Source: an uncultured Acidobacteriota bacterium
Lineage (GTDB): Bacteria > Acidobacteriota > Terriglobia > Bryobacterales > Bryobacteraceae
DNA: 64,000 bases
Direction of reading: 5' to 3'
Assembly: GCA_902826605.1 (NCBI GenBank)
Contig: CADEFM010000005.1
Coordinates: 286,298-350,297 of the forward strand
The notes beneath the pieces are model-generated. The model searched no databases. It saw only the letters and a program-made list of their open reading frames with translations, and was not told the origin of the DNA. A program made the position numbers and the translations under genes. This document shows, piece by piece, positions 51,394-60,325 of this stretch; the stretch's first letter is position 1, and the number at the start of each line of letters is the position of its first letter.

Positions 51394-53067
51394 ATGCCCA
51401 ACCCCCTAGCAACGCCTTCAGACGCTCGGATCTCACCGCTCGCAGGCAAGCCAGCGCCCCGGGGAATGCTAGTGAATTTGGAACGGCTCGAGCGCGAATA
51501 TTTCGAACGCCGCCCGGAACTAGACGATCCCGCTCAAATGGTCAGTTTCGGAACCAGCGGCCACCGTGGTTCTTCCCTGCGCGGCAGTTTCACGGAAACA
51601 CATATTCTTGCAATTTCCCAGGCCATTTGCGACTACCGCGTGGCTCAAGGGATCACGGGCCCGCTTTATATGGGCAAGGACACACACGCACTGTCGTCGC
51701 CAGCGCAGCGGACGGCGTTAGAGGTTTTGGCGGCGAATCGCGTGGAGACCCTGATCCAGCGAGACGACGGCGTGACTCCAACGCCGGTGATCTCATGGCT
51801 GATCCTTACCTATAACCGGAATCGCCGGCAGGATCTTGCCGATGGGATCGTAATCACGCCTTCCCACAATCCCCCTGAGGACGGCGGCTTCAAATACAAC
51901 CCGACCAACGGCGGCCCGGCGGACAACGCAGTGACCGGCTGGATCGAAGAGCGAGCCAATCAGCTCCTGAAGAGTGGAAACGCTGAAGTGAAGCGCGTGC
52001 CTTATGCTTCCGCATTGAACGCCGCCACCACACACCAAGAAGATTTCGTCACACCGTATGTTCGCGATCTGGGGAGCGTCGTCGATATCGACATGATCCG
52101 TGGCGCTGGCCTCAAACTCGGTGCGGACCCGCTAGGTGGCGCATCCCAGCCTTACTGGGGACCGATCAATTCGATCCATCAATTGAACATCGATGTGGTA
52201 AATGCAGTGATCGATCCGACGTTTTCCTTCATGACGGTGGATCATGACGGGAAAATCCGCATGGATTGTTCCAGTCCTTATGCCATGGCGGGTCTGGTGG
52301 GTCTTAAGGATAAATATCGGGTTGCGTTCGCGAATGACCCTGATGCCGACCGGCACGGAATCGTCACGCCGTCGATGGGCCTTCTGAACCCGAATCAGTA
52401 TCTGGCGGTGGCGATCGGGTATTTGCTCGCGCAGCGCTCGAACTGGCCGGCACAAGCTGCCGTAGGAAAGACAGTAGTCAGCAGCAGCATGATTGATCGC
52501 GTGGTGTATAAACTCGGGCGTCGCTTGAACGAAGTGCCAGTAGGATTCAAATGGTTCGCCCCGGGGCTTTTTAACGGATCGTGTTGCTTCGGCGGAGAGG
52601 AAAGCGCGGGCGCCAGCTTCCTGCGGTTTGACGGCAGCGTGTGGACTACCGACAAAGACGGCATCATCATGGATCTGCTCGCGGCTGAGATCACAGCTCG
52701 AACGGGAAAAGATCCTGGCGAACACTACAGACAACTGACCGCCGAATTTGGCGCGCCTTGCTATGCCCGCATTGATGCTGCCGCCACGCCTGAGCAGAAA
52801 GCGAAATTGCAGAAGCTTTCCCCCGAAGCCGTAACCAGCACGCGTCTGGCGGGCGAGTCCATCACGGCAAAATTAACCCGAGCGCCGGGAAATGACGCTC
52901 CCATTGGCGGGCTCAAAGTGGAGGCCCCCAGTGGATGGTTCGCCGCACGGCCTTCGGGAACTGAAAATCTGTACAAAATTTATGCCGAGAGCTTTCAGGG
53001 CGAATCTCATTTGGCCACCATTTTGAACGAGGCACAGCAGATCGTTGATGATGCCTTGAAGAGCTGA
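51394..53067 (+). CDS. pgm: Phosphoglucomutase (alpha-D-glucose specific)
   Basis: 557 residues, the usual length of the bacterial Pgm group. [20 protein letters not shown] is the N-terminal substrate loop; the phosphoserine loop is [15 protein letters not shown] with S157; the metal loop is [13 protein letters not shown]; the sugar loop is [15 protein letters not shown]; and [14 protein letters not shown] binds phosphate in domain 4. It interconverts glucose-1-phosphate and glucose-6-phosphate. Followed 5 bases later by pgi, it forms a short central-carbon operon; together with the phosphorylase at 28-30 kb it completes glycogen breakdown into glycolysis. Confidence 0.96.
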   Translation: MPNPLATPSDARISPLAGKPAPRGMLVNLERLEREYFERRPELDDPAQMVSFGTSGHRGSSLRGSFTETHILAISQAICDYRVAQGITGPLYMGKDTHALSSPAQRTALEVLAANRVETLIQRDDGVTPTPVISWLILTYNRNRRQDLADGIVITPSHNPPEDGGFKYNPTNGGPADNAVTGWIEERANQLLKSGNAEVKRVPYASALNAATTHQEDFVTPYVRDLGSVVDIDMIRGAGLKLGADPLGGASQPYWGPINSIHQLNIDVVNAVIDPTFSFMTVDHDGKIRMDCSSPYAMAGLVGLKDKYRVAFANDPDADRHGIVTPSMGLLNPNQYLAVAIGYLLAQRSNWPAQAAVGKTVVSSSMIDRVVYKLGRRLNEVPVGFKWFAPGLFNGSCCFGGEESAGASFLRFDGSVWTTDKDGIIMDLLAAEITARTGKDPGEHYRQLTAEFGAPCYARIDAAATPEQKAKLQKLSPEAVTSTRLAGESITAKLTRAPGNDAPIGGLKVEAPSGWFAARPSGTENLYKIYAESFQGESHLATILNEAQQIVDDALKS

Positions 53068-53072
53068 AAGAG

Positions 53073-54710
53073 GTGAATCCATTGAATCCCACTCAGTACC
53101 CGGCGTGGAAGGCGCTAACGGCTCATTACAAGAAGACCCGCAGGGTGCAACTCCGAAAGCTATTTGCGCAAGACCCGCAACGCGGAGAACGGCTAACGGC
53201 GGACGAGGCGGGCATTTTCCTGGATTATTCCAAGAACCGCATCACGGATGAGACTTTGCACTTGCTCCAGCAATTGGCCAACGAAGCTGGCCTGCGGGCA
53301 AAAATCGACGCCATGTTCAATGGCGAGAAAATCAATATCACGGAGAACCGCTCGGTTCTGCACGTGGCGCTTCGCGCCCCCAGGAGCGCGTCCATCATGG
53401 TGGATGGCCAGAACGTCGTACCCCAGGTGCACACCATGCTGGACAAGATGGCCCAATTGTCGGAGCGTGTGCGCCGCGGCGCATGGACCGGCCACACGGG
53501 CCGGCGCATCCGTAACGTAGTCAACATCGGCATCGGCGGCTCCGATCTCGGTCCTGTGATGGCCTATGAAGCCCTTCGTTATTACAGCCAACGTGATCTC
53601 ACGTGTCGCTTCGTGTCAAACGTCGATGGGTCCGACTTCGCCGAAGCCGTCTTAGATCTAGATCCCGCGGAGACCCTGTTCATTATTTCCTCAAAGACCT
53701 TCACGACGCTCGAAACCATGACCAATGCGCATACCGCTCGCGAGTGGTCGCTCGCGGGCTTGGGCGGGGATCCGGCGTCCGTGGCGAAACACTTTGTTGC
53801 GGTATCCACTAACGCAAGGGAGGTCGCCAAATTCGGCATCGACACCGCCAATATGTTCGAATTCTGGGACTGGGTGGGCGGGCGATATTCCATGGATTCC
53901 GCGATCGGTCTTTCCACCATGATCGCCATCGGCCCTGAGAATTTCCGTTCCATGCTGGATGGATTTCATCAAATGGATGAACACTTCCGTAGCGCCCCGT
54001 TCGAGCGCAACCTGCCGGTGCTCATGGCTCTGCTCACGATCTGGTACACCGACTTTTTCGATGCGCACACGGTGGCAATATTGCCCTATGAGCAGTACCT
54101 GAAGCGTTTCCCGGCGTATCTTCAGCAGCTGACAATGGAGAGCAACGGCAAACACGTTACACTTGACGGGGTTAGGGTGCAGTGCGATACCAGTCCAATA
54201 TATTGGGGAGAGCCCGGCACCAACGGACAACATTCGTTCTACCAATTGATCCACCAGGGGACGCGGCTGGTCCCTTGCGACTTCATCGCATTCGGAAAAC
54301 CGCTCCATCCCGTAGGCCGGCATCATGACATTCTGCTGGCCAACGTCTTCGCGCAATCGGAAGCGCTCGCGTTCGGGAAAACATCGAGGCAGGTGAAGGC
54401 GGACGGCACGTCGGATTGGCTGACGCCGCATCGGGTCTTCGAAGGCAACCGGCCCTCGAACACGATTATGGCGGAGCGGTTAACGCCCGAAACGCTGGGT
54501 AAGCTGATCGCCCTTTACGAACACAGCGTATTCACTCAGGGCGCGATATGGAACATCGATTCCTTCGATCAGTGGGGAGTGGAACTGGGCAAAGTTCTGG
54601 CACAACGCATTGTTGCGGAGTTGGAAAGCGAGGAAGCTCCCAAACTCGCCCACGATAGTTCCACGAATCATCTGATCCGGCGCCACCGCATGCTCAAAGA
54701 GAAGCGGTAA
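53073..54710 (+). CDS. pgi: Glucose-6-phosphate isomerase
   Basis: 545 residues from a GTG at 53073 (TTG at 53082 is a close alternative), with GAAAGAGG spanning the pgm stop as ribosome site. The Pgi signatures [43 protein letters not shown] and [16 protein letters not shown], with the catalytic Glu, His and Lys (last in the C-terminal helix near [14 protein letters not shown]), are all seen. It interconverts glucose-6-phosphate and fructose-6-phosphate. Co-transcribed with pgm. Convergent with the metallo-beta-lactamase-fold gene. Confidence 0.97.
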   Translation: MNPLNPTQYPAWKALTAHYKKTRRVQLRKLFAQDPQRGERLTADEAGIFLDYSKNRITDETLHLLQQLANEAGLRAKIDAMFNGEKINITENRSVLHVALRAPRSASIMVDGQNVVPQVHTMLDKMAQLSERVRRGAWTGHTGRRIRNVVNIGIGGSDLGPVMAYEALRYYSQRDLTCRFVSNVDGSDFAEAVLDLDPAETLFIISSKTFTTLETMTNAHTAREWSLAGLGGDPASVAKHFVAVSTNAREVAKFGIDTANMFEFWDWVGGRYSMDSAIGLSTMIAIGPENFRSMLDGFHQMDEHFRSAPFERNLPVLMALLTIWYTDFFDAHTVAILPYEQYLKRFPAYLQQLTMESNGKHVTLDGVRVQCDTSPIYWGEPGTNGQHSFYQLIHQGTRLVPCDFIAFGKPLHPVGRHHDILLANVFAQSEALAFGKTSRQVKADGTSDWLTPHRVFEGNRPSNTIMAERLTPETLGKLIALYEHSVFTQGAIWNIDSFDQWGVELGKVLAQRIVAELESEEAPKLAHDSSTNHLIRRHRMLKEKR

Positions 54711-54750
54711 CAAGAGTTCCCCGTTTGTGAAGTATCCTAGCCTACCTGGC

Positions 54751-54765
54751 GCGTTGCAGCAACGC
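54751..54765. terminator. Symmetric hairpin between convergent genes
   Basis: GCGTTGC-A-GCAACGC is a perfect dyad centred almost midway between the pgi stop (54710) and the stop of the leftward gene (54804). It may act as a bidirectional terminator, although it lacks a T-run on either side. Confidence 0.3.
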
Positions 54766-54803
54766 CGAGGAACGCTTTGACCATGGGGAGGTCCGCGTTG
54801 TTG

Positions 54804-55862
54804 TTACGGCGTGGCCCGATACGAGGCTGTGAAGCCGTTGCGCGTGTTTGTCACGGTAAACGTACCATTCGATTCCGCAGAGACCTTGATCAGCTTGCCG
54901 CCATCGTTTGGTTCGAGATTGGCGATGTAATCGTCAGGCGGGTTGGTTTCCTTGGTTCCGGCGGCCGAATAGTGATTCTGCCAAATATCTTTCAGGCCAG
55001 ACGTGGCACGCAACAGAGGCCAACTGGGCGGATCAGCGCCCTTTCTCGCGCCATTGCCCATGATAGCGACCTGCGGTCGAACGGCGCCAATTAGCTCTGG
55101 GGCGATGCCCTTAAATTGGCCATGGACATTCACGTGGTACACATCCACCGTACCGATCAAATTATTGGGGCAGACCAGTTCGTGACTGGGATGCGCCTCC
55201 AAGTCCGCCAAATCGAGCATGCGGAACTTGCCCAAAGTGATCAGGATCCCAACCGAGAGATTGTCTTCGACGTCACGTTCGATCACGGCGGCTTGCGGGT
55301 TGGCCGCGCACAGCGGATTCGGTTTGCCGGCGCCCTTTAGTGGCTTATCGATGAGTTTGCCTCCGGTCGTCAGAACCTCGATATCCACTCCTTTGATCGG
55401 CACCTTATCGCCAACCTTCAGGACGGTATGTCCGAGCTTCCGGCGAACTTCGTTATAGGCCCGAAATCTTTCTAGCGCGGCGTCTATACGGGCCTTGAAC
55501 CGCGGATCCGGATCGGCGGGTGGCAGCTGAAGTTCTCCGTGATCGTAAATGTGCCGAATAGGAATCTTCGATGCCAACTGAGGCACGTCTCCCAAGTGGT
55601 CTCCATCGAAATGCGAAATCACCAGGTGATCTATTTGTTTTAACCCGGCGCCTCTTACTGTCTCGACGATCCTGTCGACGGAGGCCTCGCGGCCAGGCGC
55701 TGCAGGCCAGCCCGCATCGACTAGCACCGACTCGCCCGAAGGAGAAACAATAAGTACAGACTTCCCTCCCTCAACATCAATCGTATAGATGTCGAGAGTC
55801 TTCGCCCCTGGCAGGGCGCCAACAAACAATATCAGCAAGAAGGCTATCGCGAGGGTTCTCAT
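54804..55862 (-). CDS. Exported metallo-beta-lactamase-fold protein, ComEC-C-terminal-like
   Basis: 352 residues. Signal peptide MRTLAIAFLLILFVGALPG. The fold starts LDIYTIDVEGGKSVLIVSPSGESVLVDAGW and holds HLVISHFDGDHLGD, the HxDxDH variant seen in ComEC-type domains where the first His position differs from the classical HxHxDH. Further ligands lie in VERDVEDNLSVGI, DLADLEAH and VDVYHVNVHG. The last about 70 residues (GGKLIKVSAESNGTFTVTNT) form a small beta domain. Function unknown; relatives are presumed nucleases or hydrolases. It is the last gene of an ATGA-coupled trio with the quinoprotein. Confidence 0.85.
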   Translation of the reverse strand: MRTLAIAFLLILFVGALPGAKTLDIYTIDVEGGKSVLIVSPSGESVLVDAGWPAAPGREASVDRIVETVRGAGLKQIDHLVISHFDGDHLGDVPQLASKIPIRHIYDHGELQLPPADPDPRFKARIDAALERFRAYNEVRRKLGHTVLKVGDKVPIKGVDIEVLTTGGKLIDKPLKGAGKPNPLCAANPQAAVIERDVEDNLSVGILITLGKFRMLDLADLEAHPSHELVCPNNLIGTVDVYHVNVHGQFKGIAPELIGAVRPQVAIMGNGARKGADPPSWPLLRATSGLKDIWQNHYSAAGTKETNPPDDYIANLEPNDGGKLIKVSAESNGTFTVTNTRNGFTASYRATP

Positions 55863-57646
55863 TTCACACCAAACGCCAGCAACACATTGCCCGGCATACT
55901 AGAATAGCCCGAGTTGGCATACAGTATGCCGTCCACGATCACAGGGCCCGTGGAACTGAACGATCCACCACGGCCCTTAATTCCGTTGACTGTAGTGTAG
56001 TCTCTTACGGCGTCGTAGTCCCAGATTATTTCGCCGGTCTTGATTCGAAATGCGCGTATGTGCCCGTCCATGGAAGGGGAGAAAACCACGTCCGGGATTA
56101 CGGTCGGGGGCGAGCGTTGGGCACCAGAACATCCCGCCGTACCCGCGCACGATGGCTTCGGCGGAGGTGTATGCCACAACAGCTTTCCTGTCGCCGGGTC
56201 CAAGGCGAAGAGACCACCTCCGGAAAATGGATCGCCGCGCACCGCATCTGCCAAGGGCGCGAAGACCATCTTATCGAGAGGGCTGTATGCAATTCCCCAT
56301 TGAATCCCACCGCCCGGGCCTCCGTTGCCGATGCGCGTCTGCCAGATCACCTTCCCTTGCTGATCCGGATCGAATCCCCATACGACCGCCGACTTTTGGC
56401 CAGCGACGAGCATTTGGCGGCCGCTCTCAAGATCCACCAGAATGGGCGAGGCGCCGAAATCCACGTCTCTGCCCGCCTTTTCAGGACAGTTTCCCTTCTG
56501 CGGTCCTTGCGCGCCGTTGCCGCCGCAATCCCAATTGAACATGTCCGGCGACGCTTGCTGGGTCCAGCGGATCGCCCCTGTTTCCAGGTCCATGGCAACA
56601 ATCGCGTCGGCGGTATTGATTTCCGGATCGGAATAGCCGTTGCCTGTAGCGACATACAAAAGCCTCCGTTTCAGATCGAGGGTCGGCGACGACCATATTG
56701 TTGCGCCTGACGGCCCGTAGTACTGGATGCCTGCGGCATTTTTCCAGGTGGGCTTGGCCTCCGGCGAGGTGAAAGACTTCCAAATGATGGAGCCATCACT
56801 GGCCTTCAGCGCGACAATATTGCCCCGGAAAGTACAGCAGGAATAGAAAGGGTTGGCGCCGGCATTCTCTTCCTGCGAAGCGATAGGTACGTATAGGCGG
56901 CCGTTGTATAGCTTCGCCGTGCCCGTAATGCGCGTGAACGCCTGGTCATCCAGTTTCTTCTGCCAAATGAGTTTTCCCGTAGTCGTGTCAAGCGCGTAAA
57001 AAGTGGATTCCAAATCTCCGAAGTAGGCGCGTGAATCGGGACCAATTACCACGGAGTCACGAACCATCGCTTTTGCCTGATACATCCAGTACAGGCATCC
57101 GGTCTGTGCATCGATTGCATAGACGGTGCCATCGTTGCTGCCCACGTAGACACGGCCGCCAACAACGGTCGGCTGGCCGTACGCAGTAATCGAATCGGGG
57201 AATCCGAAAGCCCACTTCAGCTTCAGTGACGGCAACTGCGCCGCCGTCAGGCCCGCGGCCTTTGCCGGTTGAAAGCGCATATTTCGTTCATCAGGACTCC
57301 ACCCATTCCACGAGAAATTGCTGGACTTGGGTTTGGCGTCGGCAGGACAATGTCCGGTCATGGCCACCGGAACAGTGGGCCCAGCCTTCCCCAGGTAACG
57401 GGCTACTGCCCGGCGTTCTTCGGGAGTGAGTTGTGCGCCCTGAGCTCGCATGGCGCCGGTTTCAAGCGCCGCAAGAATTACTTCCCAGGGTCTTGTCGCC
57501 AGGGCTTCTCGCAAAGGGGCATGACTGTCGCTGTTTTGATCGTGACACTGCTGACACCGGGCAATATAGACGCGCGTTCCCTCCTGAGCGATACAGAGTC
57601 CGGCGGTCATCAAGATCAGCGTGGCGGCATGGCGCATATATCTCAT
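55859..57646 (-). CDS. Exported cytochrome c / PQQ quinoprotein dehydrogenase (polyvinyl-alcohol-dehydrogenase-like)
   Basis: 595 residues from the ATG at 57646, which overlaps the upstream stop in ATGA; the 54 extra residues of the longer frame lie inside the upstream gene. Signal peptide MRYMRHAATLILMTAGLCIAQ is followed at once by a haem-c domain with CQQCH (C31, C34, H35). From about residue 130 comes a PQQ beta-propeller, seen in repeats such as VYVGSNDGTVYAIDAQTG, FYALDTTTGKLIWQKKL and LFALDPATGKLLWHTP. The order cytochrome-propeller matches polyvinyl-alcohol dehydrogenase rather than methanol dehydrogenase. It would oxidise an alcohol in the periplasm and pass electrons to the built-in haem. 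Substrate unknown. No pqq synthesis genes are in the window. Confidence 0.88.
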   Translation of the reverse strand: MRYMRHAATLILMTAGLCIAQEGTRVYIARCQQCHDQNSDSHAPLREALATRPWEVILAALETGAMRAQGAQLTPEERRAVARYLGKAGPTVPVAMTGHCPADAKPKSSNFSWNGWSPDERNMRFQPAKAAGLTAAQLPSLKLKWAFGFPDSITAYGQPTVVGGRVYVGSNDGTVYAIDAQTGCLYWMYQAKAMVRDSVVIGPDSRAYFGDLESTFYALDTTTGKLIWQKKLDDQAFTRITGTAKLYNGRLYVPIASQEENAGANPFYSCCTFRGNIVALKASDGSIIWKSFTSPEAKPTWKNAAGIQYYGPSGATIWSSPTLDLKRRLLYVATGNGYSDPEINTADAIVAMDLETGAIRWTQQASPDMFNWDCGGNGAQGPQKGNCPEKAGRDVDFGASPILVDLESGRQMLVAGQKSAVVWGFDPDQQGKVIWQTRIGNGGPGGGIQWGIAYSPLDKMVFAPLADAVRGDPFSGGGLFALDPATGKLLWHTPPPKPSCAGTAGCSGAQRSPPTVIPDVVFSPSMDGHIRAFRIKTGEIIWDYDAVRDYTTVNGIKGRGGSFSSTGPVIVDGILYANSGYSSMPGNVLLAFGVK

Positions 57647-58806
57647 AATCCCTTGGATGCCGCCAGGGTCATACGTTTGCCGGAATGATCCACAATCGTT
57701 AGCTTCCCGCTGTCCAACGTGACGTCGTCGATCTTGCTGAAATCGTCCGGGACTTTTGTATAGAACATGAGAAAGCGCGACTCGATTTTGGATTTGGCCG
57801 GCAGCCACCGGAATGTCGGCGTGTCAAAGAGAGGATTCATGGCCACGGCTTCCTGGCGCGAGATATCGAAAGGCTGCGACGAAAACTCCGTTCCGCGCGC
57901 CGCACGGGCATCGCCGCTGTAATTCATCCAGCTCATCAGCCACGGATAATGCTCGCGACGGAAAACATACCCGAAGATCAAGTGCTTGTCGGGACGAAGC
58001 ACGGTGACATAGCCGTACGTTCTGGCCGGATCGATCTGGCAGGTGGCAAGATCCAGCGAAGTTTCATTCGTGGGGATAGTGGTCAGATCAACGCTCCCCC
58101 CTTTGGTAAGCGGCGCGAGTGGCCATACGAAATCCTTGCCATAAGCCAGCTTTCCGGTGGAGCCTGCTTTCTCCGGACGCACTCGGCATTTCGCCGCCGG
58201 CATGTCGATGACCGTCTGTCCCGGGGTCAGGAAGGGCGGTCCGGTGGTGGCATGCTCGGCCCACGAAATAGGATGATCGATCGCCACCAGATTTTCCACT
58301 TCAGTATTGACGTACACCACGTTCTCGCCATCGATCTGAGTAAGAGTCCGCGTAATCGCCTCTTGCACCACCGGCAGCCGGGTGCGAAGGATTAACGTTG
58401 AAGCACCATTGTGAGATTCCTGGAGGGGTTCGAACTGCTGCCTATTCGCCTCGCCGTGAAAAGGGATCCCTGCAGCGCTTTCTTCCGCGGAGGGCGCACC
58501 AAAACCATCCAGGCACAGAAAATGGCCGAGCGACGCTGAGGGCCGCGAGGGTGCAGAACCAGTCGCGCGTTGCGCCCGTTCCGCATTCCAAAAGGGACTG
58601 AGTTTTTCGGAATCATCTCGAAGGACAAGGTTGACCATCATCGCGCCCCGCGTCAGGACGGTCAGTTCGACCTTGTCGTTTTTCAGAATAAGTGCAGGCC
58701 TGCCGTCGAAATCCGCAGCCTGGCCGAAGAGCAGGATGGCAAACGGAAAAACTATGGCTAATGCGATCGGCGAAATTTTTCGAGAATGCTTTAGTGACGG
58801 ATTCAC
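57643..58806 (-). CDS. Exported mutarotase-like protein of unknown role
   Basis: 387 residues. Residues 1-30 form a signal peptide ending LLFGQAADFDG. The rest is beta-rich and resembles aldose-1-epimerase-type folds in plan: VELTVLTRGAMMVNLVLRDD at the start, SASLGHFLCLDGFG, GIPFHGEANRQQFEP, VNTEVENLVAIDHPISWAEHATTGPPFL and KHLIFGYVFRREHYPWLMSWM. The FHGEA and EHATTGPPF pieces match the places of the sugar-binding His residues. No closer family could be named. It is the first gene of the trio; its TGA overlaps the quinoprotein ATG. It may shape a sugar anomer for the quinoprotein, which is speculation. Confidence 0.72.
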   Translation of the reverse strand: MNPSLKHSRKISPIALAIVFPFAILLFGQAADFDGRPALILKNDKVELTVLTRGAMMVNLVLRDDSEKLSPFWNAERAQRATGSAPSRPSASLGHFLCLDGFGAPSAEESAAGIPFHGEANRQQFEPLQESHNGASTLILRTRLPVVQEAITRTLTQIDGENVVYVNTEVENLVAIDHPISWAEHATTGPPFLTPGQTVIDMPAAKCRVRPEKAGSTGKLAYGKDFVWPLAPLTKGGSVDLTTIPTNETSLDLATCQIDPARTYGYVTVLRPDKHLIFGYVFRREHYPWLMSWMNYSGDARAARGTEFSSQPFDISRQEAVAMNPLFDTPTFRWLPAKSKIESRFLMFYTKVPDDFSKIDDVTLDSGKLTIVDHSGKRMTLAASKGL

Positions 58807-58942
58807 GTCAGCTATGATACACCTCTGGCCGCAGCGATGGAGTGCCGGATTATGCCGGATGACAGATAGAGATCATGAACATCTCCATTCTTCGTCCATC
58901 TGATGCTGTTGATCGCGTCGATGGCGGACTGATTTCTTGCAG

Positions 58943-58957
58943 GGCACGGTACGTGCC
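58943..58957. repeat. Short dyad GGCACG-GTA-CGTGCC in intergenic gap
   Basis: Six-base perfect arms with a 3-base centre, in the 191-base gap between two minus-strand genes. It could be an operator for the mutarotase-like unit or a weak terminator of the NHL gene. Confidence 0.25.
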
Positions 58958-58997
58958 GACCCTGCTCATGGCGTTGTGTTAGGGCCCTGCGCCTGGA

Positions 58998-60122
58998 TCA
59001 AGCGACTTTACGGAGCTTGGTGACTCTGCCGATTTCCACAAACTCAACGATGAAGATATTGCCGGCGTGATCGAATGCAGCGCCGTGCGGCGCGACGAAT
59101 TTCCCGGGAATAAAGTTGGATCGGTCCTCCGTTGTTCGAACTCCCGCAGGATTGCTGGTGAGCCCGTCACCCAAGTGCGCGATTACTTTGTTCTCCTTGT
59201 CCAGCAAGGTTACGCGTGCACGAAGATCAGGCACAACGACGACATTCTTGTATGAATGGAAATGGCATGGCGAACGAGTGCCTTCCACAACATTGATCGG
59301 CTTGCCGTCCAACGAGTACCGGACAATGCGGTTATGGCTGCGATCGGCAACGAGGAGAACTGGGTTTGCAGGGTCTCGCATGTCTGTATAAAGACCGTGC
59401 GGCGTGCGCAGCTTGTCGATTGGTGCATCAACGGGCTTAATCTCCAGCGCTCGCGCCTGGCCTGGATTGGCAGCCGGAGCAGGGCCTTCAGGAAGACCTC
59501 CAAATGTCTTTAGCAGCTTTGGATAGCCGCTCTTGTCGTTGTAATGAAAAATGTAAGATGATCCGTAGCCGTCGGCGACCCAGAAATCACCGTTTTGCCC
59601 CATCGCAATGTTGGTGGGGCGATAAGGCAGTCCCGGGCTTGGTCTGCCAGGAACTCTCCGATAGGGTTCCGAATCTTGCGGATACCCCATCGTCCAGACC
59701 TCTTCACCCTTGAGCGTACGCTTGGTAACAATAAAGTGCTTGTCGTCGCAGAAGTAAAGGAACTCGTCCTTGCCTTGCTTGGCGTAGTGCATGCCATGCG
59801 CGCCGCCCTTAAACATTGCGCCCCAAGAGCGCACGAACTTTCCATTATTGTCGAAAACAACGACCGAGTCCGGGCTTTGGCTCTTCGCGTTCACGGTGTG
59901 GTGAACGTAGATGTGGCCCTGTGCATCCTCGCATACGTTGTGAGTATTGCCGTACTTGATCGCAGCGGGCAGTTCGCCCCAGTCGTGGATACACTCGTAG
60001 GTGTGCTCGCCGTCGCCAACAATGGGTAGCGCCGAACTGGATTTCTTTTCTCCTTTGATGAAAAACGGGACCGCAGCCGCGGCACTGGCGGTCAGAAGAC
60101 TACGTCGAGTGAGGTCTGCCAT
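58998..60122 (-). CDS. Tat-exported NHL-repeat beta-propeller protein
   Basis: 374 residues. The N-terminus has a twin-arginine signal, TRRSLLTASAAAAVPFF. The mature chain is a six-bladed propeller with NHL-like blades: NVCEDAQGHIYVHHTVN, PTNIAMGQNGDFWVADGYGSSYI, LRTPHGLYTDMRDPANPVLLVADRSHNRIVRYS and FVAPHGAAFDHAGNIFIVEF. Relatives include peptidyl-alpha-hydroxyglycine lyase-like propellers, but no metal-site pattern is certain here. AAGGAGGA at 60134-60127 is a strong ribosome site. It is divergent from the molybdopterin oxidase subunit, which suggests shared control. Confidence 0.85.
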   Translation of the reverse strand: MADLTRRSLLTASAAAAVPFFIKGEKKSSSALPIVGDGEHTYECIHDWGELPAAIKYGNTHNVCEDAQGHIYVHHTVNAKSQSPDSVVVFDNNGKFVRSWGAMFKGGAHGMHYAKQGKDEFLYFCDDKHFIVTKRTLKGEEVWTMGYPQDSEPYRRVPGRPSPGLPYRPTNIAMGQNGDFWVADGYGSSYIFHYNDKSGYPKLLKTFGGLPEGPAPAANPGQARALEIKPVDAPIDKLRTPHGLYTDMRDPANPVLLVADRSHNRIVRYSLDGKPINVVEGTRSPCHFHSYKNVVVVPDLRARVTLLDKENKVIAHLGDGLTSNPAGVRTTEDRSNFIPGKFVAPHGAAFDHAGNIFIVEFVEIGRVTKLRKVA

Positions 60123-60252
60123 GTATTCCTCCTTAGGAAGTCAACGATTAGAGTGCCGCAATGCCGGCTTGACGGCACGTACGAAACACGCCGTCCATAC
60201 TATCACGACAACGATGATTGCGCCAGCCTCTCGCCGACAGCCGAGTCCGCCC

Positions 60253-60280
60253 TTGACTCGCTGGATGGGACAGGTACCAT
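60253..60280 (+). promoter_or_regulatory. Possible promoter of the molybdopterin oxidase gene
   Basis: TTGACT (60253-60258), 16-base spacer, TACCAT (60275-60280), 45 bases before the ATG. The gene also has AAGGAGA at 60312-60318, seven bases before its ATG, one of the strongest ribosome sites in the window. Confidence 0.35.
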
Positions 60281-60325
60281 GTCTTCTAGGATCCGCTTCG
60301 CTGCAGTCTTGAAGGAGAATCAAAC

